Assembly (NCBI GenBank): GCA_027575765.1
Contig: JANBPT010000003.1
Span: 62,001-126,000 of the forward strand
Direction of reading: 5' to 3'
Origin: Tieghemiomyces parasiticus
Taxonomy: Eukaryota; Kickxellomycota; Dimargaritomycetes; Dimargaritales; Dimargaritaceae
DNA: 64,000 nucleotides
Shown here: positions 55,287 to 64,000 of the stretch, in pieces
Layout: each line of letters begins with the position of its first letter
How positions within the stretch are numbered: the stretch's first letter is position 1
Program-made: the position numbers and the translations under genes
Notes under the pieces: model-generated
What the model was told of the DNA's origin: nothing
The model's database searches: none
Seen by the model: the letters and a program-made list of their open reading frames with translations, nothing else

Positions 55287-58200
55287 ATGGAGTCCGCCGA
55301 CCAGTACCAGGAGGAGTACGAGTACGAGCAGGACGATGAGATCTCGCAGGAGGACTGCTGGACCGTCATCTCGTCCTTCTTCGAGGAGAAGGGCCTGGTC
55401 CGCCAGCAGCTCGACTCGTTCGACGAGTTCATCCAGAACACGATGCAAGAGTTGGTAGACGAGAACCACAAGCTGGTCATCCAGACCACCACCCAGGGCA
55501 ATTCAGTGGACAGCGAGCTCATCAAGCGCTACTTTATCAAGTTCGGCCAGGTGTATCTGTCCAAGCCCACCATGACCGAGGCCGACGGCAGTACCAACAG
55601 CATGTTCCCGCAGGAGGCCCGTCTGCGCAACCTGACCTACGCGGCCCCGCTCTACATGGATATGGGTCTCCGGGTGACCACCGCTGACCCCAACGACCCG
55701 CGCTACCAGGGCCGGAACCCCTTCACCGAAATGGAGCGCGCCGGCATCAAGGAGGACGTGTCTCCCGAGGAGATGATGAAGGTGTTCATCGGCAAGATGC
55801 CCATCATGCTGCGATCCGACTACTGCGTACTTAAACACAAGACCGACGAGGAGCTGCACGCCGTGAACGAGTGCCCCTATGATCAGGGCGGCTACTTTGT
55901 CATCAACGGTTCCGAGAAGGTGCTGATCGCCCAGGAGCGCATGGCCACCAACACCGTCTACGTGTTTGCCAAGGCCCCACCCTCGCCCTACACCTTTACC
56001 GCCGAGATCCGCAGTTGCTCCGAGAAGGGTTCCAAGAAGGCCAGCACCGTCTTCATCAAAATGTACGGTCGCCAGACCGACCGCGGCTCAAACCAGGGCA
56101 TCAAGGCCACCATCCCGTATATCCGTCAGGATGTGCCCGTCGTGGTCATCTTCCGCGCCCTTGGACTGGTTGCCGATCGTGACGTGCTCGAGCACATTTG
56201 CTACGACACCAACGACCCGGCCATGCTGGAGCTACTCAAGCCCTGTATCGAGGAGGCCTTCGTGATCCAGGACAAAGATGTGGCCCTCGACTACATTGGC
56301 AAGCGCGGTAGCACCCTGGGCAGCACCCGCGACAAGCGCATCAAGTACGCCACCGACATTTTGCAGAAGGAGTTCCTCCCACACATCGGCACTGATCCGC
56401 ACAATGAGACGCGCAAGTCTTTCTTCTTTGGCTACATGATCCACCGCCTGCTCCTGGCCGCCCTGGAGCGCCGCCCTCTGGACGATCGCGACCACTACGG
56501 CAAGAAACGTATGGACCTGGCGGGCGCCCTGTTGGGACAGCTCTTCAAGACCCTATTCCTCAAGCTCACCAAGGACATTAGCAAGTACCTGCAAAAGTGC
56601 ATTGACTCGGGCCGCGAATTTAACCTGACCCTGGCCGTCAAGTCCCAGACCATCACCAACGGGCTCAAGTACTCGCTGGCCACCGGTAACTGGGGGGAGC
56701 AGTCCAAGGCCATGCAGACCCGTGCTGGGGTGTCACAGGTGCTCAACCGGTACACCTTTGCCTCCACCCTGTCCCATCTGCGGCGCTGCAACACCCCCAT
56801 CGGCCGTGACGGTAAACTGGCCAAGCCTCGCCAGCTGCATAACACCCACTGGGGCATCGTCTGTCCCGCCGAGACCCCCGAGGGCCAGGCCTGTGGGCTG
56901 GTCAAGAACCTGGCCCTCATGTCCTACGTCACCGTGGGCACCGCCGCGGCCCCCATTGTTGAGCTGCTGGAGGAATGGGCCATGGAGAATCTGAACGAAG
57001 TGTCCCCGACCAACATCGCCGGCGCCACTAAAATCTTTGTCAACGGTGTGTGGGCCGGCATCCACTCGGGCCCCGCCGATCTGGTGCGCACCTTCAAGGA
57101 TCTGCGGCGCAAGGGTGATATCGACCCCGAGGTGTCCATTGTGCACGACACACGCGAGCGCGAGCTGCGCTTCAGCACCGACGCCGGCCGGGTGTGTCGC
57201 CCGCTGTTTGTGGTGGAGAACCTCCGGCTGCTTATCAACAAGGAGCACATCAACCTGCTCATCAACACGGTGACCGACGAGGGTGACTCGTATGCCTGGC
57301 CTGAGCTTATCCACTCGGGCGTGATGGAGTACATGGACGCCGAGGAGGAGGAAACGGCCATGATCTGCATGACGCCCGAGGACCTACGCGACTCCCGGAC
57401 CCTGTTTGAACACGGGTACAGCCAGGAGCCCGAGCGCGACTCGACGGCGCGCGTGCGCGGGTCGTCGTCCTTGTACTCGCACACCTGGACCCACTGCGAG
57501 ATCCACCCCAGCATGATCCTCGGTATCTGCGCCAGTATCATCCCATTCCCGGACCACAACCAGTCTCCGCGTAACACGTACCAGTCGGCCATGGGTAAGC
57601 AGGCCATGGGTATCCACCTGACCAATTACCAGTCCCGCATGGACACCCTGGCCAACATTCTGTACTACCCGCAGAAGCCGCTGGCGACCACGCGGTCCAT
57701 GGAGTACCTCCGTTTCCGTGAGCTCCCGGCCGGCCAGAACGCCGTTGTGGCCATCCTGTGCTACTCGGGCTACAACCAGGAGGACTCGCTCATCATGAAC
57801 CAGAGCAGTATCGACCGCGGTCTGTTCCGCAGTCTGTTCTACCGAAGCTACATGGACCAGGAGAAGAAGCTCGGCATGGTGGTCATGGAGTCGTTCGAGA
57901 AGCCCGGCCGTGACAACACGGTGCGGCTCAAGCACGGGACCTACGAGAAGTTGGAGGGTGACGGTCTGATCGCGCCGGGCATCCGTGTGTCGGGCGACGA
58001 TATCATCATTGGCAAGACGGCCCCGCTGGCCGAGCACTCCACCGAACTGGGCCAACGCCTGGTCACCCACACCAAGCGCGATGTGAGCACGCCACTGCGC
58101 AGTACCGAGACGGGTATCGTTGACCAGGTCATGTTGACCACGAATCAGGAGGGCCTCAAGTTCGTCAAGGTGCGCGTGCGCAGTACGCGTGTCCCCCAGA

Positions 58201-58937
58201 TGGGTGACAAGTTCGCTAGTCGTCACGGGCAGAAGGGTACCATTGGCATTACGTACCGTACTGAGGATATGCCCTTCACGGGCCAGGGCATCACGCCCGA
58301 CCTCATCATCAACCCGCACGCCATCCCCAGTCGAATGACCATTGGGCACATGGTAGAGTGTCTACTCAGTAAGCTATCGACGCTCACGGGGTCCGAAGGC
58401 GACGCCACGCCCTTCACGGACGTCACGGTCGAGGCCGTATCCAACGCCTTGGCCGAGCACGGCTACCAAAAGCGAGGGTTCGAGGTCATGTACAACGGCC
58501 ACACGGGCCGTAAACTCACCGCCCAGGTGTACTTTGGCCCCACGTACTACCAGCGTCTCAAGCATATGGTGGACGACAAGATTCACTCGCGGGCCCGCGG
58601 GCCCGTGCAGATCCTCACCCGCCAGCCCGTCGAGGGTCGGTCGCGGGACGGTGGCCTGCGGTTCGGGGAGATGGAGCGGGACTGCATGATCTCGCACGGG
58701 GTTGCCCAGTTCCTGAAGGAACGCCTGTTTGACGCGTCCGACGCCTACCGTGTCCACGTGTGCGACCTCTGCGGCCTCATCGCGATCGCCAGTCTCAAAA
58801 AGAACGCGTTCGAGTGTCGCGTGTGCCGTAATACCACTCAAATCTCCCAGATCCATATCCCTTACGCCTGTAAGCTGTTGTTCCAGGAACTCATGTCCAT
58901 GAACATCGCCCCGCGTCTCATGGTCAACCCGTTGTAA
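55287..58937 (+). CDS. RPB2: RNA polymerase II second-largest subunit
   Basis: RPB2 forms half of the Pol II active centre. Intronless, 1216 residues (yeast 1224). The start [20 protein letters not shown] is acidic; [20 protein letters not shown] follows as in other Rpb2. Recognisable blocks are [49 protein letters not shown] [51 protein letters not shown] and the anchor region [20 protein letters not shown]. The C-terminal zinc site is CDLCGL then CRVC. The family order and length are complete. Codon use is strongly G/C-ending, as expected for a highly expressed gene here. The ATG at 55287 is the first in frame after a C/T-rich leader. Confidence 0.98.
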   Translation: MESADQYQEEYEYEQDDEISQEDCWTVISSFFEEKGLVRQQLDSFDEFIQNTMQELVDENHKLVIQTTTQGNSVDSELIKRYFIKFGQVYLSKPTMTEADGSTNSMFPQEARLRNLTYAAPLYMDMGLRVTTADPNDPRYQGRNPFTEMERAGIKEDVSPEEMMKVFIGKMPIMLRSDYCVLKHKTDEELHAVNECPYDQGGYFVINGSEKVLIAQERMATNTVYVFAKAPPSPYTFTAEIRSCSEKGSKKASTVFIKMYGRQTDRGSNQGIKATIPYIRQDVPVVVIFRALGLVADRDVLEHICYDTNDPAMLELLKPCIEEAFVIQDKDVALDYIGKRGSTLGSTRDKRIKYATDILQKEFLPHIGTDPHNETRKSFFFGYMIHRLLLAALERRPLDDRDHYGKKRMDLAGALLGQLFKTLFLKLTKDISKYLQKCIDSGREFNLTLAVKSQTITNGLKYSLATGNWGEQSKAMQTRAGVSQVLNRYTFASTLSHLRRCNTPIGRDGKLAKPRQLHNTHWGIVCPAETPEGQACGLVKNLALMSYVTVGTAAAPIVELLEEWAMENLNEVSPTNIAGATKIFVNGVWAGIHSGPADLVRTFKDLRRKGDIDPEVSIVHDTRERELRFSTDAGRVCRPLFVVENLRLLINKEHINLLINTVTDEGDSYAWPELIHSGVMEYMDAEEEETAMICMTPEDLRDSRTLFEHGYSQEPERDSTARVRGSSSLYSHTWTHCEIHPSMILGICASIIPFPDHNQSPRNTYQSAMGKQAMGIHLTNYQSRMDTLANILYYPQKPLATTRSMEYLRFRELPAGQNAVVAILCYSGYNQEDSLIMNQSSIDRGLFRSLFYRSYMDQEKKLGMVVMESFEKPGRDNTVRLKHGTYEKLEGDGLIAPGIRVSGDDIIIGKTAPLAEHSTELGQRLVTHTKRDVSTPLRSTETGIVDQVMLTTNQEGLKFVKVRVRSTRVPQMGDKFASRHGQKGTIGITYRTEDMPFTGQGITPDLIINPHAIPSRMTIGHMVECLLSKLSTLTGSEGDATPFTDVTVEAVSNALAEHGYQKRGFEVMYNGHTGRKLTAQVYFGPTYYQRLKHMVDDKIHSRARGPVQILTRQPVEGRSRDGGLRFGEMERDCMISHGVAQFLKERLFDASDAYRVHVCDLCGLIAIASLKKNAFECRVCRNTTQISQIHIPYACKLLFQELMSMNIAPRLMVNPL

Positions 58938-59525
58938 GGACCACCGGGTGCCTGTGCATGTGTGTGTGTGTGTAGGTGGGTGGTTGAGGGGAAGAGGGTG
59001 ATTATTATTTTAATCTGATGGAGAGGGGTGCATATGTACGGTCCGGCATCACCTTCAAGTGGTTTTGTGGTGTTCATCAGCTTGTCTCCCCCCCACCTCC
59101 CCCCTCACCCGCATTCTGAGCTCTCGAGTGTCTTCTTCTTTCGGTTTCTCCATTCTCCCCTCCCCCCCTCCCTCTCCGTATTAGCCTCAACCACGCTCTC
59201 TTGTTAAATAATATACCAGTGTCTAACCGATGAGGACAATGCCGTTCGAGGATGAAGGAGGGTGAACTTTGAGCGACACAACAGGCCAGGGGGTTTTATG
59301 TTGGTGACATGTGAGGAGATGGGCAAAGGCCGCGGTAAATATTTACGGCCCAAGCTTGCGTGATGACGGGGTATGGTGTATGGTGCGGAGTTGACAAAAA
59401 AAACGTAGTAATAATGGCAATAATAATTAAGAGAATCTATTAAACACGAAGGCGAATAATATGGGCGGAGAGGAATGTATAAAAGAAAATATAATGAGAG
59501 CCATGCGAGTTTCCTGTGTGGATGG
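58938..59525. other. Intergenic, convergent 3' regions of RPB2 and AFI1-like genes
   Basis: 588 bases with a (TG)n run at 58959-58973, C/T-rich patches at 59090-59190 and AT-rich stretches at 59395-59460. No gene. Confidence 0.5.
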
Positions 59526-62096
59526 TTATATTGGGTGATTAAACCCTGGGGCGGGTACGTAACCGCTGGCGCTCGGCCCCTGGCCATTCCATCCCTCGGT
59601 CAACCCCGTCGTGGTGGCCACTGGGGAGGTGGACAAAGTAGGGTGGGTGGTGACACCGAGGCCGCTGACCGAGGTAGCGAGGGCGGGCGGGGTGGTGGAG
59701 TGGGACTGGTAGACCGGATGGCCCACGGCCGTGAAGCCCGCCATCCCACCACCACCACTACCACTACCACTGCCCGTACTGTTACCACCCGGGGTTGTAT
59801 TGACGTTAGCGCTGGTGGCAAACTGGAGTCGCTGGGCGTCGTAGGCGCACCGGAAAAACACATTCAGACTGCGAATGAACCGCGACCCGGTCCGATCCTG
59901 GTGGATACGGTTGAGAATGCGGACGGCGAGGTACCGGATCTGCGGGGACGCGTGCAGCAACCCGAACGCTAAGGGGGCCAGGCCGCCTTCGTTCTGTGGG
60001 AGGTGAGACAATAGCTCAATGACCTGGGCCTCGGTGGTGACCGCATCGGCGAACGCGCGGAACACCGTTTCCACCTCGTCGTCGGCCAGGTAGTGTCGAC
60101 CGTCGCGGAGCTTGACCAGCTGGTGCTCGACATCGAACGCGCGGATCGTACGATGCTCGAGGAAGGCCTGCGTGTCCCGACGGAGGTATTCGTAGGAAAT
60201 CGTACCGATGAAGCCCTCGATGCGGCCCTTGTTGAGGGCTAGTTCGCGCAGTTTGGCCTCGCCGTCCGAAAAGGCCAGACCGAACCCGAGCTGCGACGTG
60301 AACGATGCCGGTGGGCTATGGCCACTAGGGTGGGGGTGCGCTTCAAAGCTCTGCGGCGTGTACCCGATATCCGTGCTCCCGGTGGTCTGGTACTCGTAGA
60401 GGGCGCAGAGGAGAACGAACCGGCGGATATAGTTTTGGATTTTGGTCCGGATGGTCAGTTCGCCGTAATGTTTGCCGATGGCGGCCATGAGGTCCATGAT
60501 GAACTCGGCGTCGACCGTGCCGTAGCGTTCGACTTGGGCATCCTTTTTGGCCCCCGAGGAGGACGAGGAGGAGGTGAGCGATTTGACGTGGGTGACCTCG
60601 ATGCTCTTGCGCAGGTCCTGTAAGGGAGCGGCGGCGAGGGCCGGGTTGGCCAGTAGGGGGCTGACAATAATCTTGCCCGTGTTGATGTTGCACAGCACAT
60701 CCCACCACTGCGGGTGCTCCTCAAACGCCGGGTTGGTTACCCCCGCGATGAACCCGGGGAATTCCAATAGCTGGTCCAGGCTCGTCAGGTTGGTGTACGG
60801 GAACGCCCGGTTGGTAAATCCGCGCAATACCCCACCGGAACCGCTCCCGAGGGCGCAGGCAGCTAGTACGTAGTTGGCTACCTCACCGGACGGCCGGCCG
60901 TGGCCCAGAAAGATGATGCGCTTCTGGGTGAGCAGGGCGTTGATGAGCAGGATGAGCGGGTGCGGTTGTGGGCTCCCGGAGTCCAGGTGCGGGTGGAGTG
61001 GCCGCGGGGCCGAGACCTGACCATTGGCGAAGGTCGTGATGAGCTTGTTCATGAAGAACTCGCCCACCTCCTCGCGGTAGATGGTGAGCGGGATCTTGAC
61101 GGAGATCTTGATGCTTTGGTAGAACACTTCCGTCTCGTAAAAGTGGCGGTCCTTGTTTTTGGATGTGATGTTGTCCTTGCGCTGACCCGATGACAGGTCA
61201 ATGTAGGTCTTGCGCCGGTGTCGTTTGCGCGCCTCGGCCTCCAGCTCGCTCTGTGAGGACCCCACCCGGCTCATCCGCATGTTCTCCTGGAGGCCAGTGA
61301 TTTCGGCCACGTCGGCCTCGATGAACTTTTCCTCAAACATGTTGTTGGTCTCGGCGAAGCGGAGAATCAGCTTTTCGTGGTTGGATAGTTTGGGCATGTA
61401 GGTCAGGTCCATGCTATTGACTGCGTCATAGAGGTTAGCCAGGACCTCGATGGACGGGCTGGTGAAGTAGTTTTCGAGAGCCAGAAAGAGAATGTGCTGT
61501 AAAGAGTAGGCGAATAGGACGTTGAGGCAGTTTGAGTGTGGGGAGGGAGGTGAACGTAGGTGATAGTCGATATACGAGGGGGGGGGGTTGGGGTGAGCGG
61601 TCCAGAGTTAACGACCCGGAGCAGAGATTAGTGGATCACCCCGGTTTCGGCAGATGGTGTTCGATGCAGGCGTACACTTGCGCCAGGACCATTCCCTATG
61701 ACCCAAGGACAAAACTTTACCCCGTCCTTTACTCACCTTGTACTGATCCAGGAACCGGTGTCGGGTGCAGATAGCCATGGCCTTGACGGTGGCGCCTCGC
61801 CGAGCCTCCCGGTCGTGACGGGTCTGTACAAGGTTCAAGACGTAGAGGATAGGGTTGTCCTCGTCGTTATCGGGGTCGGTGTAGGGCAGCTCGGCCAGGT
61901 TGCTAGGCGGCACCTCCTGGTTAAGAAAGAAAATGGTCCAGTCATTCTCGCGGAGATGAGCGCCATCGGGCAGCATAAGCTCGGCCAGGTAGTGTTCGTC
62001 GGTCGGCACCGGCCGCGGGTGCTGGTGCGTGAGCGAAGCGCCCTTGTCCACGTCGAACTCGGCCAGCAGGATGTACTCGGCGTGATTGCGGGTCAT
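59526..62096 (-). CDS. Afi1-like DENN-related protein (Arf3 docking)
   Basis: Exons 62096-61737 and 61496-59526 join in phase 0 to give 776 residues. The N terminus MTRNHAEYILLAEFDVDKGA followed by SLTHQHP is the Afi1 docking-domain signature. Then come DWTIFFLNQEVPPSNLAELP, ILYVLNLVQTRHDREARRGA, LENYFTSPSIEVLANLYDAV, VKIPLTIYREEVGEFFMNKL and LILLINALLTQKRIIFLGHG, the last matching the DENN-like core. Later parts include FPGFIAGVTNPAFEEHPQWW and DVLCNINTGKI. In yeast Afi1 docks the GTPase Arf3 at the plasma membrane for polarised growth; in fission yeast related proteins also act in polarity. The C-terminal ~120 residues are Ser/Gly/Thr-rich, with a GSGSGSGGGG run. The role in this fungus is inferred from the family. 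Confidence 0.88.
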
Positions 62097-64000
62097 CTCT
62101 CCGGTTCTCTAGGGCGGACGGTGGTCAAGACGTCGGGTGATGGGCTGGATGACGGCGAAGGGGATGAGCGTCGACTCTACGGGTGAGGGATGGGTAGTGG
62201 GCCGACGAGCGGAGCGAGGGAGAGTGATAGGATAAGGTAGAGCATGGGCTTTGACAATGCACACCGAGACGGGCCAAACCGGTTCACTCTCAGCAGCTCA
62301 GTCAGTATGTAGTCTGATTGGGCCCGTAGTTCGGGGTTTGTAAACCGTTGCCTTTCTGGCCCAGCATGGCGTTACTAACAGGTTGAGCTTCATACGGAGA
62401 CTGAGGGGGGAGGCGCTCACGTGGAACGGTGCCACATGCAATTGTGAGGCAGAGCGGCAAGGTGCTGTATTTAGGTCCTAAAGGCGAGGCCTTTGAGCAC
62501 TTGATGTCGGGCCAATGGGGCACGGTTGCGAGCCCAAGCGCCTCTGTCTCGCTAAGGGCAGTCAAATTAATGTGAAGCAGTATCGTATGCGCGCTACCCT
62601 CGCCATTCACTCACACATTGCTTGATAAAGCCTAGCCATCGAGTAAAAAATAAGCAGGCCTCACGTGCGGGAATTCTTGAGAGCCTGTGGGCGTCGGTGC
62701 AACGACGCGAGTCCTGAGTAGCTCTCCAGGTCCGGCGGCGGAGTCCGCCACCTCTTGCAATGGCAGACCCAAGCGACCAAAGCCATGGCGCCTGGGCGGT
62801 CTTTTGTAGAAGAGGAGATATACGCGTAACCAGAGTAGGGGGGCGCAAAAGTGGAGAACCTGCGCGCCCCCGGGCAAAACGTGTACCAGGCGGAACAAGT
62901 GGACGAATAGGGCCAATTGTCGGCGAAGCTTCGGCAGTAGCTGGACAACTTCTGTGCCGGCGCACAGGTATCATGGGATTGCTCCTCGGTTGTTTGGTTG
63001 CCAACCCTCTCCCAGATGATTGCCCACCGTCCATCGATATCCCAATGGGGGGTTGGGTGGCAGGGGAGCTAGTGACCAGCATTGCGGGCGCGCCCTCCAC
63101 TGGCAGCAGGCGAAGGTCGTCATCCGAGGCCAGCTGTTCGCGCCCAATCCCACCGCCTGTGATTATAGCATAAACTACGCACATGTGTCGAGGTGGACGA
63201 GGTCCAAGGCGAAGGATGGCCAAGTGTCAGTCACCACCAAGGGGACAGGCTGCGGCCGCTCATTGTTTGCCATATCGGCCTTTTCCACCGGAGCCGGCGG
63301 GCAATCTAAGGCTCCTCTATTTCGAACACGGGCGCCAAGTAGCATGCCGCCTCAGCCCACCACTACTAGGCAAAAGTGTCTATTGCGGAGCAGAGCCGCG
63401 GGCCCTCATGGCCTTGGCCTGCACGCCCTTTCGAACGGCGGTGTGCAGGTAAGCGTGGCGTCCAGGTCGCTGCGAATGCCTGGCGCTTGCCCTCGCAGAC
63501 GATCCTGCCACGCCAACAGGCCTTGTGGTGGAATGGCTGTGTAACCCCGAACGCAGCCGCAGCAGGTGGCTACGTGGCCCGATGCTCCTCCCCCCTCCAG
63601 CGGGCCGCTCTATTCTCAGCCAATGTCTCCCGCGGAAGCTGTGATGCTCCTTCGGTGGCCGGTGGGCCCTTGGGGCGCGTCTGCTCTCCCTCCTTCACAC
63701 TCGCCGGCCTTTGGCGGACGGGGGCTTCTGTATTCCCTTGGGCCGCCCTTGCCCTGCTGGGGTGTGTCCAAAGCCCTGCCCTCGCGCTCGGCCCCAATGT
63801 AGGTGGATGTCCACGTCTGGCCTGCCGTCTGCGCTCACGCCCCGCCCCTTTGCCACCGCCGACCTACCTTATAACCCGCCAATCACCTCGACCCTCACAG
63901 CACTTGCTCATCCACTACGTCCTCGTGTACGCCTTACCATCCGACAAGACCAATTGCCGCACCGGTCTGTGAAACGAAGGCCGTCTTGGACCCTTCGCCG
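62097..64000. other. Right-end intergenic region
   Basis: 1.9 kb to the window edge. No recognisable gene: the longest frames (63020-63544 and 63376-63972 plus, 62594-63223 minus) overlap one another and lack motifs. The last ~250 bases are C/T-rich on the plus strand and contain GCCAATC near 63877, so a plus-strand gene may start just beyond the window. Confidence 0.4.

Noticed and set aside
62594..63223. 209-codon minus-strand frame near the right edge
   Set aside because: Competing frames on both strands overlap it, and it shows no recognisable domain.

Overview
This is a nuclear fungal contig of compact, GC-rich, mostly CpG-rich genes. Spliceosomal introns carry GTAAGT/GTGAGT donors and YAG acceptors; several large genes (PMA1, RPB2, GUP1, the PPR gene) are intronless. 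Fungal hallmarks are a P3A plasma-membrane proton pump, an Afi1-type DENN-related protein, the mitoribosomal protein mL67/Mhr1 and GUP1. Metazoan-like or early-diverging traits are an eight-BRCT TopBP1-type protein, a mitochondrial glycerol-3-phosphate dehydrogenase with a C-terminal EF-hand pair, an ARL6IP4 homologue, PABPN1 and an HDHD1-type phosphatase. Together these suggest an early-diverging fungus, perhaps Zoopagomycota/Kickxellomycotina (Dimargaritales-like); the lineage is inference.

Layout, left to right: the 5' end of exportin-2 CSE1 (minus, cut by the left edge); GUT2 (plus); a TopBP1/Rad4/Dpb11-type BRCT protein (plus); a mitochondrial PPR protein (plus); a secreted orphan protein (plus); PMA1 (minus); ARL6IP4 (minus); a mitochondrial RRM protein (plus); a PABPN1-like RRM protein (minus); a gene-poor stretch of about 6.5 kb (28.4-34.9 kb); then a dense cluster of pterin dehydratase (plus), URA3 (minus), a small MED29-like candidate (plus), mL67/MHR1 (minus), a REEP/HVA22 protein with a very long tail (plus) and GUP1 (minus). 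Next come a mobile-element scar (45.5-48.3 kb), an eight-exon HAD phosphatase (plus), a protein with a Met/Gly octapeptide repeat (minus), RPB2 (plus) and an AFI1-like gene (minus).

The most notable object is at 45.72-48.3 kb: a frameshifted relic of a Fanzor (eukaryotic TnpB/IS607-type RNA-guided nuclease) gene. Recognisable blocks run in order through the N-terminal helical region, the TDGVSVSF-like strand, RuvC-I, RuvC-II, a CPxC zinc motif and RuvC-III, where the catalytic Asp is replaced by Ala. The segment is strikingly CpG-depleted compared with the genes around it. Directly to its left lies one copy of a dispersed repeat whose second, inverted copy is at 34.9-35.1 kb.

The host genes form no pathway cluster. 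They are housekeeping functions: nuclear transport, replication checkpoint, glycerol metabolism and lipid remodelling, mRNA processing, transcription, pyrimidine synthesis, mitochondrial translation and vesicle traffic, arranged in divergent and convergent pairs.
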